In this document: positions 48,031 through 58,502 of the stretch, in pieces
Layout of the letters: every line of letters starts with the position of its first letter
Position numbering within the stretch: position 1 is the stretch's first letter
Assembly (NCBI GenBank): GCA_016124535.1
Contig: WGNK01000003.1
Span: 226,001-290,000 of the forward strand
Direction of reading: 5' to 3'
Length of the DNA stretch: 64,000 nucleotides
Source of the DNA: Azospirillum sp.
GTDB lineage: Bacteria; Pseudomonadota; Alphaproteobacteria; Azospirillales; Azospirillaceae
Notes under the pieces: model-generated
Told to the model about the DNA's origin: nothing
Database searches by the model: none
The model's input: only the letters and a program-made list of their open reading frames with translations
Position numbers and translations under genes: made by a program

Positions 48031-48057
48031 TCAGGGGCAGCGGTCCGGGGCAGCGGT
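47980..48057. repeat. 13-base tandem repeat, about six copies, entering a kinase gene
   Basis: Units like CAGGGGCAGCGGT: a diverged copy at 47980-47992, then 47993-48005, 48006-48018, 48019-48031, 48032-48044 and 48045-48057. The unit is not a multiple of three. The repeats at 48031 onward encode the last residues (TAAPDRCP) and stop codon of the hybrid kinase, so copy-number change would alter its C-terminus. Confidence 0.92.
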
Positions 48058-50352
48058 CCGGAGGCGGCCGGGTTGCGCGGCGTCGCCGCCGCACAGCACG
48101 CCATCGATCGCGTTCATCAACTGGGCCATGTCGATCGGCTTGGCGATGTAATCGGTCACGCCGTAGCCGAGGAAACGCTCTCGGTCGCCGCGCAGGGCAT
48201 AGGCGGTTACGGCGATGATCGGGATCGCGGCGTTGCGCCCGGCGACCGTTCCGGAGCGGATCCGCCGCACCGCCTCGACCCCGTCCATGATCGGCAGGTG
48301 CAGGTCCATGACGATCAGGTCGAAATCGCTACGCTCGTAAAGCGCGAGGGCCTTGGCGCCGTCTCCGGCGGTTGCGACGTAAAATCCGGCTTGCACCAGA
48401 ATCTGGCTCAGCACTTTCCGGCTCGGCGGATCGTCCTCGACCAACAGGACCCTGTGGGGATTGCGGCGGACGGTCAGGTCGCCGCTGGCCGGCGCTAGGG
48501 GTGGCGCCGCGGCGGCGGGGCCGCCGATCTCGAACTCGGCGGTGAACGAAAAGCACGACCCGACATTGGGTTCCGATTGCACCCAGATCTGGCCGCCCAG
48601 GACCGAGACCAGTTTTTTCGAAATCGCCAGGCCCAGACCCGACCCGTTGTAGCGGCGGGCCAGCGAGGCGTCCTCCTGCTCGAACATCTCGAAGATGCGC
48701 GCATGGTTGTTCGGCTTGATGCCGATCCCGGTGTCGCTGACGTGAAAGGCGATCGCGAGCCGGCGGTCGTCGTCGGCGACCACGCCGGCCTGCCCGACCT
48801 TGACCTCGATCCGGCCGGCATCGGTGAATTTGATCGCGTTGCTGACCAGGTTGTTGAGCACGCTGCGCAACAGTCCGACATCGCCGCGCAGCAGGACCGG
48901 CAGGGCCGGGGCGATCGAAATATCGAGCGCAAGGCCCTTGGCCGTCGCATCGGGCCGAAACAGGCTGCCGATTTCGTGGAGCTCCTGAGTCAGATCGAAA
49001 TCGGCGATGTCGATGCTGATCTTGCCCGCCTCGATGCGTGACAGATCGAGGATGTCCTCGATCAGCCTCAGCAGGCTGTGGGCGGCCTGGCGGATCATGT
49101 CGAGCTGTTCGCGCCGCTTCGGGTTAGCCTCATCCCCTTGCAGCAGTTCGGTAAAACCGACCACGACATTGAGCGGTGTTCTCAACTCGTGGCTCATCAT
49201 GGCGAGAAAGCGGGACTTGGCGCGATTGGCCTGTTCGGCGTCCTCCTTGGCGACGCGCAGGTCGTGTTCTGCCTGGTCGCGCTCGCCCTCGCGCTGGCGA
49301 ATCAGGCGCGACGCCTTGATCAACGCCAGGGCGACATCGTCGATCTCGGCCACGCCGACCGGGCGAATTTCGACCGCCGGACCCTGCCCGACCGCCGCCG
49401 CGGAGGCTCCCAGGGTCGCGATCGCGCGGGCGATCCTGAGGCCGATCCGCAGCGCCAGCGCGATGCCCAGGGTGGACAACACCGTCGATCCCAGAATGGT
49501 CAGCCACAGCCAGCCGACGATTTCGCCGGCCATACTGGCCGTGGGCAGGCCGACCACGACGCCCCAGCGGGAATTGTTGGATCGGCTGAAGGCCGCGGTG
49601 AACGGCACGCCCTCGAATGACGTGATCTGCTCGATACCGTTGTTTTCGCGGCTCATGCGGTCGATCAGGTTCTGCCGTTCCTTTCGGCCGACGTAGGGCT
49701 CGGGGTTGGGCATCCGGGTGATCACCGAACCCGCGGCGTCGATCACTTCGGCCAAGGATCCCGGCGGAAAATGCTGGGACGACAGCACGGTTTGCAGCCG
49801 TTCCGCCGGCACGTTCATGCCGAGGTCGTAAATAACCTGGCCGTCACGGAAAATCGGGATTTCCACCCCGAACTGGGGGCGATTGGTCACCGGTCCGGTC
49901 CACAGGTCGGCGATCACCGGCTTGCCGGTCCGGAACACCTGCCGCACGGCGTCCGGTACGCTGCGACGCCGCAGCGGCGCGCCATAGGGGAACAGCGTGT
50001 TGACGATCTGCAGGGCGTCCGGATCGGACAAGACGATGCTGATGCCCTCATAGTCACGCGCGACCACCTTTGCCTGCGCGTGGAAGGCGGCAAGGTCGCC
50101 GGCGGCGAGCGACGGGGAGGTCGCCAGCGCCCGCAGCGCCGCCCCGATGATTGCGATATCGCGGTCGACGGTCTCGGCCAGAGCGCGCGCGGTGTCCTGC
50201 ATCTGGTCTTCCTGGCCCACGCGCTTGGCGTGATAGGCATGACCGATCAAGACACCGGCGACCAACCACACCGGTAGGACGCAGGCGACGACCAGAGCCG
50301 CCATGCGAAACGGTAGCGAGGCTGGCAAACGGTACGACTGAAGAGCGATCAT
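48031..50352 (-). CDS. hybrid histidine kinase with periplasmic sensor and receiver
   Basis: 773 residues. Two membrane helices (about 16-37 and 277-302) enclose a ~240-residue periplasmic sensor of Cache-like type (IPIFRDGQVIYDLGMNVPAE). Then a HAMP-like linker, HisKA with MMSHELRTPLN (His388), HATPase (N504 in NLVSNAIKFT, DTGIGI, GSGLGL), and a receiver whose acceptor is Asp683 in LIVMDLHLPIMDGVEA. The receiver ends with KPIDMAQL and is followed by a short tail encoded in tandem repeats. Likely a ligand-binding sensor; signal unknown. The start is ATG 50352. Confidence 0.9.
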   Translation of the reverse strand: MIALQSYRLPASLPFRMAALVVACVLPVWLVAGVLIGHAYHAKRVGQEDQMQDTARALAETVDRDIAIIGAALRALATSPSLAAGDLAAFHAQAKVVARDYEGISIVLSDPDALQIVNTLFPYGAPLRRRSVPDAVRQVFRTGKPVIADLWTGPVTNRPQFGVEIPIFRDGQVIYDLGMNVPAERLQTVLSSQHFPPGSLAEVIDAAGSVITRMPNPEPYVGRKERQNLIDRMSRENNGIEQITSFEGVPFTAAFSRSNNSRWGVVVGLPTASMAGEIVGWLWLTILGSTVLSTLGIALALRIGLRIARAIATLGASAAAVGQGPAVEIRPVGVAEIDDVALALIKASRLIRQREGERDQAEHDLRVAKEDAEQANRAKSRFLAMMSHELRTPLNVVVGFTELLQGDEANPKRREQLDMIRQAAHSLLRLIEDILDLSRIEAGKISIDIADFDLTQELHEIGSLFRPDATAKGLALDISIAPALPVLLRGDVGLLRSVLNNLVSNAIKFTDAGRIEVKVGQAGVVADDDRRLAIAFHVSDTGIGIKPNNHARIFEMFEQEDASLARRYNGSGLGLAISKKLVSVLGGQIWVQSEPNVGSCFSFTAEFEIGGPAAAAPPLAPASGDLTVRRNPHRVLLVEDDPPSRKVLSQILVQAGFYVATAGDGAKALALYERSDFDLIVMDLHLPIMDGVEAVRRIRSGTVAGRNAAIPIIAVTAYALRGDRERFLGYGVTDYIAKPIDMAQLMNAIDGVLCGGDAAQPGRLRTAAPDRCP

Positions 50353-50506
50353 TGTGCGGGATTTGACTCAATTCCGATCAAAGCCGTAGGGCAACGCTCG
50401 GCTTTTCGCCGAACTTCGACAGTTTTCCCGCACTCTCCCATGCGTCAAATCCTCGCAGGCCGGTCGGTTGCGCCATGCCGCCTGCGCATGGCTTCGGGCG
50501 GCACTC

Positions 50507-50971
50507 CTACAAGTTGAGCTCAAGGCCGTCCTCGGCCGCTTCAAACGCGCGCCCGCCGTCACGATCCAGAATATCCGAGCAAAGATCGGAGAGAATTACC
50601 CGCCGCGCCTGTGCCTCGGGCCGGCGCGCGGTCAAGCTCGAATAGTCGAGGTGATAGGGCGAGACGCTTTCACAACTGTGGGCCTCGGCCACTACCAGAT
50701 CGGCGTGGCGCGCCGCGAGCAGAAGGGTGTCCGTCCACCCGGTCTCGCAGGTGTAGCACAGCCCCTTGCCGGCGATTTCGAACCGCAGGGCGAAAGCCGG
50801 GCCAGCGGAATCATGGCGGGCCGTTTAGGGCGTCAAAGTGACCCTGTCCAGCCCGCTGGTGACGCCGGGCTCCAGCGCGACCACGTCGCCCTCGAATCGG
50901 CGTTCAATTGCGCCGGAACCCGGGAACTGGACCTCCATGGCATCCACCAGCCGCAGGTCCGCCAGCTGCAT
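50507..50971 (-). pseudogene. remnant of a metallo-beta-lactamase-fold hydrolase
   Basis: One reading frame from ATG 50971 to TAG 50507 carries a recognisable C-terminal part of an RNase Z-like MBL-fold hydrolase: VDAMEVQFPGSGAIERRF, then VVALEPGV, then GPAFALRFEIAGKG, ETGWTDTLLLAARHADLVV and SPYHLDYSSLTARRPE. It is interrupted by an in-frame TAA at 50825-50827, and the N-terminal ~100 residues with the metal motif HxHxDH are missing; the end of aacS stands in their place. Two metal ligands are lost: GD is now CE, and LTHM is now LSDL. Dead gene or, less likely, a reused fragment. Confidence 0.72.
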
Positions 50972-50976
50972 CGCTG

Positions 50977-52950
<1,974 letters not shown>

Positions 52951-53070
52951 AGCTCTCCCCGACAGTTGATTCTTGTTGCTTCGGGGCCCGGCGTTGCGGC
53001 CCCGGTGGCGCGGATCATAGAGGGGATCCCGGCGATATTCTAACCTCGGCGGCGACCGCCTCCGGGCAAT

Positions 53071-53099
53071 CTTGACCGAATCCGATCGGTCTCCCATTT
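53071..53099 (+). promoter_or_regulatory. heat-shock (sigma-32) promoter of hsp20
   Basis: CTTGACC (53071-53077), a 15-base spacer, and CCCATTT (53093-53099). This is one base off the classic sigma-32 consensus CTTGAAA/CCCATNT in each half, with proper spacing. Transcription would start near 53106 and give a leader of about 125 bases before ATG 53230. RpoH itself is encoded at 46835. Confidence 0.7.
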
Positions 53100-53179
53100 A
53101 AAGACCTGGCAGTGCCGCGGTCGGGCTGCCAAGGTTGGAAGTTCGGGGTGCCGTCCGGGCACGCCGATCACCTGGGGGT

Positions 53180-53229
53180 GCCGTTGGACGGGCCCCCGTC
53201 GCGACTCGCTCGGCCGGAGGAGGATGCGC
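53180..53229 (+). promoter_or_regulatory. candidate ROSE-like RNA thermometer in the hsp20 leader
   Basis: TCGCT at 53206-53210 and the Shine-Dalgarno AGGAG at 53218-53222 flank CGGCCGG. U-Y-G-C-U opposite A-G-G-A-G is the conserved core of ROSE thermometers, common in alphaproteobacterial hsp20 leaders. A GC-rich hairpin lies just upstream (GGGGG with CCCCC, about 53173-53198). The full ROSE layout is not verified. Confidence 0.45.
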
Positions 53230-53706
53230 ATGACCACCCGCCTGTCTTTGTTCAACAGCCCGTTGCTGCTCGGTTTCGATCAGTTCGAGCGGACTCTCGA
53301 CCGCATCTCGAAATCGGCTGCGGAGGGCTATCCACCCTACAACATCGAGCAAATCGGCGAGGATGGGCTGCGCATCACGCTGGCGGTCGCAGGTTTTCTC
53401 AGCGAGGACCTGGCAGTTCAGATCGAGGACAATCAGCTGGTGATTCGCGGTCGCCAAAACGACGACAAAAGCCGGGTCTATCTCCATCGGGGCATCGCAG
53501 CCCGGCAATTTCAGAGGAGCTTCGTGTTGGCCGAAGGCATCGAGGTGGTTGGCGCCACTCTTGATAACGGCCTGCTCGATATCGATCTCAAGCGGCCCTT
53601 GCCCGAATCCAAGGTCCGTACCATCAAGATCTCCCGAGCCAAGGCCGATCACCGGGCACCCGGTCCACAGACCATCGATGTGGCGCCCGACCATGCCGCC
53701 GATTGA
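53230..53706 (+). CDS. small heat-shock protein Hsp20
   Basis: 158-residue alpha-crystallin-type chaperone that holds unfolding proteins. NSPLLLGFDQFERTLDRI is the IbpA-like opening; YPPYNIEQIGEDGLRITLAVAGF begins the crystallin core, and RGIAARQFQRSFVLAEGIEV follows with the A-x-L-x-N-G-L-L motif as ATLDNGLLDIDL. ATG 53230 is six bases from the GGAGGA; ATG 53224 is too close. A sigma-32-type promoter and possible thermometer lie upstream; the DUF1150 gene follows 46 bases on, the standard alphaproteobacterial pair. Confidence 0.95.
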   Translation: MTTRLSLFNSPLLLGFDQFERTLDRISKSAAEGYPPYNIEQIGEDGLRITLAVAGFLSEDLAVQIEDNQLVIRGRQNDDKSRVYLHRGIAARQFQRSFVLAEGIEVVGATLDNGLLDIDLKRPLPESKVRTIKISRAKADHRAPGPQTIDVAPDHAAD

Positions 53707-53752
53707 CCGGCGGCGCCCCAACCCCAACTCCCGTGGCCAGCGAGTAACTGCA

Positions 53753-53971
53753 ATGAACACCAGCCAGACCCACAGAGCCCAACTGTCGACCAAGGACTTC
53801 GCGGCGTTCGGCGTTGACTTGGTCGCCTATATCAAGCCGGTGACCGTGAAGGGGGCGACCAGCTATGCCATCCACGCCGCCGACGGCACGCCGCTCACCA
53901 TCCTGCATGAGCGCGATGCCGCTTACGCCACGGTCCGCCAGCATGAAATGGAGCCGGTCAGCGTCCACTGA
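53753..53971 (+). CDS. DUF1150 family protein
   Basis: 72 residues from ATG 53753. LSTKDFAAFGVDLVAYIKPV, ATSYAIHAADGTPL and AYATVRQHEMEPVSVH are the DUF1150 signature. Found widely in alphaproteobacteria next to hsp20; function unknown, presumably stress related. It follows hsp20 by 46 bases and precedes DUF599 by 8, so a three-gene transcript is likely. Confidence 0.92.
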   Translation: MNTSQTHRAQLSTKDFAAFGVDLVAYIKPVTVKGATSYAIHAADGTPLTILHERDAAYATVRQHEMEPVSVH

Positions 53972-53979
53972 GGCCGGCC

Positions 53980-54741
53980 ATGCCCAGCGGTGCCATGCCG
54001 CTTGACATCACAGCGCTGGATTTCGGCGCGGTCGTCTGGTTTTTGGCGGTCTGGAGCCTTTATACCCTGGTTCAGGACCGCCTGCTGGCCGGGCCGGTCG
54101 GCGTCAATCAGTATCTGAAGCAGATTCGCCGGGTCTGGATGCACCGGATGCTGGGCCGCGAGAACCGTATCGTCGACTCGCAGCTGATCGGCCATACCAT
54201 GCACAGCGTCACCTTCTTTGCCTCGACCACCATGCTGGTGATCGCCGGCTTGGTCGGCGCCATCGGGGCCGGTGAGCGCATCCATGCGCTGGTGGTCGAG
54301 CTTAGTTTCGCGGTCACCACATCGCGGCAGTTCTTCGAAGCCAAGCTTCTGTTTCTACTAGGAATATTCGTCTATTCCTTCTTCAACTTCACCTGGGCAT
54401 TGCGCCAGTTCAACTATTGCTGCGCCATGGTCGGCAGCGCGCCGATGCCGCCGGTGGCGGCGGCTTTGCGCGACCGCCTGACCTGCCAGATCGCCTCGAC
54501 CCTGACCCTCGGCATCACCAGCTTCAACCGCGGCCTGCGGTCCTATTATTTCGCACTGGCTGCGCTGACCTGGTTCATCCACCCGATCCTGTTCCTGATC
54601 GCCCCCAACCTGATCGTCCTGATGCTGGTTCGGCGTCAGCTGTGGTCCCACACCCACAGCGCCATCAAGGCCCAGGCCGAATTGCTGGCGGAGATTGAGC
54701 GTGAGGGTGAAGGCCCGGCCGCGACGGCGCGGGATTCCTGA
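53980..54741 (+). CDS. DUF599 family membrane protein
   Basis: 253 residues, four or five helices. Opens LDFGAVVWFLAVWSLYTLVQ, then WMHRMLGRENRIVDSQLIGH, FFASTTMLVIAGLVGAIGA and FTWALRQFNYC, the order and wording of DUF599. Function unknown. It lies eight bases after DUF1150 and so falls within the heat-shock unit here. Confidence 0.9.
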   Translation: MPSGAMPLDITALDFGAVVWFLAVWSLYTLVQDRLLAGPVGVNQYLKQIRRVWMHRMLGRENRIVDSQLIGHTMHSVTFFASTTMLVIAGLVGAIGAGERIHALVVELSFAVTTSRQFFEAKLLFLLGIFVYSFFNFTWALRQFNYCCAMVGSAPMPPVAAALRDRLTCQIASTLTLGITSFNRGLRSYYFALAALTWFIHPILFLIAPNLIVLMLVRRQLWSHTHSAIKAQAELLAEIEREGEGPAATARDS

Positions 54742-54996
54742 GTGCTCCGCCGGTCCCGCCGGGAGCTTGCGCCAATCGTGTCCAGGGGCTGACAATGGAT
54801 GTCCGAATGCGGCGCGATTGTCGCTCGCCCGGCGAGGCGATATAGATAGATCCCTTGCCAATCGTCGGCTTTCCCGCCCCGGCCCGAATTTTGCTGCAGT
54901 GCAAATCAGGATGGGGGCCACGGGTAGCGGCCGAAACCGATTGGCGTGATGCCCGTCGAGCCAAGTCCCAGCCAGTCTCAGCCAGAGGAGAAAACA

Positions 54997-55191
54997 TTGG
55001 CCTATAAGATCATCAAGACCGAGTGCACCGCCTGCTCCGCCTGCGAACCGGAATGCCCGACCCAGTCGATCAGCTTCAAGAAGGGCAGCTATGTGATCAA
55101 CCCGGACACCTGCACCGAATGCGAAGGGGTGCATGACATGCCGCAATGCGTCTCGGTTTGCCCGATCGACGAATGCGTGGTCCCGGCCTGA
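54997..55191 (+). CDS. 2[4Fe-4S] ferredoxin of Alvin/FdxN type
   Basis: 64 residues starting at TTG 54997, fixed by AGGAG six bases upstream and by [10 protein letters not shown] homology. First cluster: C-x2-C-x2-C-x3-CP ([12 protein letters not shown]). Second cluster: C-x2-C then an eight-residue insert and C-x3-CP ([18 protein letters not shown]), the insert that marks Allochromatium-type low-potential ferredoxins and FdxN. Likely a low-potential electron carrier. No nif, rnf or fix gene is nearby. Convergent with the kinase at 55215. Confidence 0.93.
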   Translation: MAYKIIKTECTACSACEPECPTQSISFKKGSYVINPDTCTECEGVHDMPQCVSVCPIDECVVPA

Positions 55192-55214
55192 CGCCGACGC
55201 TTTAGCCTTTCGCT

Positions 55215-57203
55215 TCAGCCTTCCGGAGAGGGGGCGACGACCGTTGGAACGCGGGGAAAGCGGACCAGAAAGGTCGTGCCCTCTCCGGGCAGGCTGGCGA
55301 CCGTGATCCGGCCCCGCAGCCTGCGGGTGACCAAGTTGTAGACCAGATGAAGTCCCAGGCCGATGCCGCCAGCATTGCGCCGGGTGGTGAAGAACGGATC
55401 GAAGATGCGCGCCAGATGGTCGGTGGCGATCCCGCGGCCATTATCGGCGCAGCGCAATGCGACCAGCCCGTCGTCGTCGGCCTGGACCACGATTTCGATT
55501 GCACCGGGCCGATCGTCGTCGAAGGCGTGGACCAGGGCATTGACGATCAGCTGGGTCAGAACCTGGGCGATCGCACCGGGATAGGTATCCGCTTCCAGCG
55601 CCGCCGTGCCCTTGACCGTGACCTGGTGGGGGGTCGCCCGGATACGCGGGCCCAGGCTCAGCACGATTTCTTCGATATAGCCGCGCAGCTCGATCGCCCG
55701 CCGTTCGCCGCTGGTCTGGTCGGCTGCGACCTCCTTGAAGCTCTGGATCAGCGCCGAGGCCCGTTCGATACTGGTCAGGACCATGCGGCTGCTTTCCCCG
55801 ACCACCCGCAGATGGCTCTCGAAATCGGATTTGCGCAACTGTCCGCTGGCGAAGCGCTGGGCGGTGCGTTCGCTGTCGTCGGCCAGATGTGAGGCTGCGG
55901 TCAGCGCGACCCCGATCGGGGTATTGATCTCGTGGGCGACGCCGGCGACCAGGCTGCCCAGCCCGGCCAGCTTTTCGGCTTCGATCAGCTGCTGCTGGGT
56001 GGTTTTGAGATCGAGATAGGCGGTCTCGGCGGCCTCCTTGGCGGCGCGCAGGTCGTGCTCCCGGCGGCCGATTTCCGACACGAAGAAAGTCAGAGCGCGG
56101 CCCATCTCGGCCAGTTCATCGTCGCCCTCGTCGGGGATCGAGACGGTCCGGCCCTCGGCACGGGCGCGCATGCAATGGCGCAGCATCAACAGCCGGTTGA
56201 TCACCCGCCGTCGCAGATAGACGTAGATCACCGCCGAGGCGAGCAGGCTGATCGCGATGATGGCAAGCAGAATCTGCGCACCATTGGCCAGCAGGCGCTC
56301 GAAGACGCCGCGCTCGCGCTCGATACCGCTTTGAACGTCGGCAAACAGATTGGAGACCGCAGCGATGAACTGGCCGGTCAGGACATTGGTCTGGTGAAGC
56401 GCCCCTTGCATCTCCCGCTGCAGGCCGATCAGGCTGCGCCGGGTCACGAATACGCCCCGATCGCCTTCAGCAAGGGCGGCGGCCCGATGGCTGAGGGCCA
56501 GCCAGGGGCCGGCGACCGCGTTGGGCAGCGAGGCCAAAACCGCCTCAGCGTCCTGGCTGGCGGAGTGAAATTCGCCGGCCAGCCGCTCCAGCGCCGACGG
56601 GGTCGACACGGTGGTCGCCAGCAGCATGGTGATCAGCGACTGGTTGTTGAAAACCGCCCAGTCGCGGAGCCGGCGAGCCGTGTCGCCGCCCTCCGGATTG
56701 TTGGGGTCGAGGCTGTCCCGCTGCCGCAGATGGGCGTCTTCGGCCAGAACATCGATTTTTTTCAAGGTCTCGCTGAATTGGTGATCGGCAACGATGCGGT
56801 CGGCGACGATGCGGTTGAGCTTCTCCAGATTGTCGGTCATCAGCGCCCGGTGGCGGGCGATGCCGTCGAGCACCGCCGGGCTGATCCCACCCTTCGACAG
56901 GGTTTCGAAGATGGCATCGAGCAGCCGGAACAGGTCGTTGACGTGCTGCATGGCACGGGAATGCTCGAAGCGATCACCGACCGCGACCAGCCGCGGCGCG
57001 GTGACCGCGATCGCCTCGCTCTGCTGGACCAGCTTGGAGACGTTGACCAGATCGGCCAGCTGTTTGACCGCGATCCGGTCGAAGCCGTCGCGGAAGCGGC
57101 CGACGCCGTAAAGCGCGATCGCCGTCGCCAGCAGGCTCAGAAGCGAGATCGCCAACAGCGCTGCCGTAACCCGATGGGCAACGCCAAACGGTATGCCGCG
57201 CAC
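55215..57203 (-). CDS. membrane sensor histidine kinase with large periplasmic helical domain
   Basis: 662 residues from GTG 57203, which has AAGGAG five bases upstream; a longer frame lacks it. Two membrane helices (about residues 14-33 and 309-329) bracket a ~275-residue helical periplasmic domain. A HAMP-like segment, a coiled coil, and then HisKA with GVAHEINTPIG (His424) of the subfamily with E-I-N-T-P; HATPase with CADNGRGI and GGIGLGLHL. There is no receiver. No regulator is adjacent, so the partner is unknown. Confidence 0.88.
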   Translation of the reverse strand: MRGIPFGVAHRVTAALLAISLLSLLATAIALYGVGRFRDGFDRIAVKQLADLVNVSKLVQQSEAIAVTAPRLVAVGDRFEHSRAMQHVNDLFRLLDAIFETLSKGGISPAVLDGIARHRALMTDNLEKLNRIVADRIVADHQFSETLKKIDVLAEDAHLRQRDSLDPNNPEGGDTARRLRDWAVFNNQSLITMLLATTVSTPSALERLAGEFHSASQDAEAVLASLPNAVAGPWLALSHRAAALAEGDRGVFVTRRSLIGLQREMQGALHQTNVLTGQFIAAVSNLFADVQSGIERERGVFERLLANGAQILLAIIAISLLASAVIYVYLRRRVINRLLMLRHCMRARAEGRTVSIPDEGDDELAEMGRALTFFVSEIGRREHDLRAAKEAAETAYLDLKTTQQQLIEAEKLAGLGSLVAGVAHEINTPIGVALTAASHLADDSERTAQRFASGQLRKSDFESHLRVVGESSRMVLTSIERASALIQSFKEVAADQTSGERRAIELRGYIEEIVLSLGPRIRATPHQVTVKGTAALEADTYPGAIAQVLTQLIVNALVHAFDDDRPGAIEIVVQADDDGLVALRCADNGRGIATDHLARIFDPFFTTRRNAGGIGLGLHLVYNLVTRRLRGRITVASLPGEGTTFLVRFPRVPTVVAPSPEG

Positions 57204-57388
57204 GCCGGCTCCTTTTCGCCTGGTTCCCGACTGGGGCAATTTCCCGAATGGCCGCGACGCATTCCCGGCGCTGGCGGTGAAGCGATGGAGTATAAAGGTC
57301 GGGACGGCACGTGACCAGCGAGGGCTCGATCAGGGGCACCGGCCGACCGCGCCGTCACTTTAAGCCGGGCCGATAGGGGGAGACCAGA

Positions 57389-58453
57389 ATGAGAGGCACG
57401 ACCCTGATCGTTGCGGCGGTCCTGGCGGCGTTCCCGTGCGGGCAGATCGCCGCCGCCGGCGGCCCGACGATCCCCGCCCCGGCGGTCGGCACCGCGGTCG
57501 CCAGCACGCTTGATACGGTGAAACAGCGCGGGGTGCTGCGCTGCGGCATTACCGAAAATGGCCGCGGCCTGGCGACGCTCGATGAAAACGGGCGTTGGGT
57601 CGGCTTCTTCCCTGATTTTTGCCGCGCCGTCGCCACCGCGACCAGCGGCAGCACGGAGAACCTGGAATTCGTCAATGTCTCGGTCGGGAACCGCTTCGAT
57701 GCCCTGCGCGAGGGTGCCGTCGACCTCCTGGCCGAAGCATCGACCTGGACCCTTGGGCGGGATGCCGGGCTGAAGCTCAGTTTCGCCGGGCTCTATTTCT
57801 TCGACGGCCAGGGCTTCCTGGTCCACACGTCGCTGCACGCCGGTCACATCAATCAGTTGCATGGGGCTTCGGTTTGCGTGCAGACCGCGACCACCACGGT
57901 GAAGAACCTGGCCGATTACGACCGTCTCAACAATCTCGGGCTCAAGATACTGGCGTTCGAGACGGTCGAGGGCACCTATGCGGCGTTCTTCAGCCGCCAG
58001 TGCCAGATCGTTACCGACGACTCCTCGGCACTGGTCTCGTTGCGTTTCACCCAGGCGCAGGATCCTGCCGCCTATGTCCTGCTGCCGGAAATCATCTCCA
58101 AGGAGCCGCTGTCACCGGTGGTGCGCGATGACGATCCGGCCTGGGCCGACATTGTCCGCTGGGTGCTGTTCGCGATGATCGCCGCGGAGGAGAGGGGCGC
58201 CCATTCCGGCAATGTCGAGCGGGTGCGCGACGGCAGCGACCCCGAGATGCGCCGCCTGCTCGGCCGCGAGCCCGGCCTCGGCGCCGTGCTCGGGTTGGAT
58301 GAGGATTGGGGCTTCCGTATCATTCGCGACGTCGGCAATTACGGCGAAATCTTTGATCGCAATCTCGGCCAGGGCTCGCCACTCAAGCTCGAGCGCGGCT
58401 ACAACGCGCTCTGGACCAAGGGTGGGCTGCTGTGGGCGCCGCCGGTGCGCTGA
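57389..58453 (+). CDS. ABC-type amino-acid transporter substrate-binding protein, AapJ-like
   Basis: 354 residues. A signal peptide ends near GQIAAAGG. The mature protein has TVKQRGVLRCGITENGRGLA, WVGFFPDFCRAVA, and FAGLYFFDGQGFLVH, all typical of family-3 binding proteins of the general L-amino-acid (Aap) system. Ligand pocket residues match the type but specificity is not readable. No permease or ATPase gene is adjacent: an orphan binding protein that must share a transporter. Confidence 0.88.
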   Translation: MRGTTLIVAAVLAAFPCGQIAAAGGPTIPAPAVGTAVASTLDTVKQRGVLRCGITENGRGLATLDENGRWVGFFPDFCRAVATATSGSTENLEFVNVSVGNRFDALREGAVDLLAEASTWTLGRDAGLKLSFAGLYFFDGQGFLVHTSLHAGHINQLHGASVCVQTATTTVKNLADYDRLNNLGLKILAFETVEGTYAAFFSRQCQIVTDDSSALVSLRFTQAQDPAAYVLLPEIISKEPLSPVVRDDDPAWADIVRWVLFAMIAAEERGAHSGNVERVRDGSDPEMRRLLGREPGLGAVLGLDEDWGFRIIRDVGNYGEIFDRNLGQGSPLKLERGYNALWTKGGLLWAPPVR

Positions 58454-58502
58454 CCGGCCCCTCCCCCGCACTGCTTAGGACGGCCCTTCTTCCGGACTGA
58501 TT

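Noticed and set aside
41332..48057. CRISPR array from the tandem repeats
   Set aside because: The units are directly adjacent, short and without unique spacers; no cas genes.
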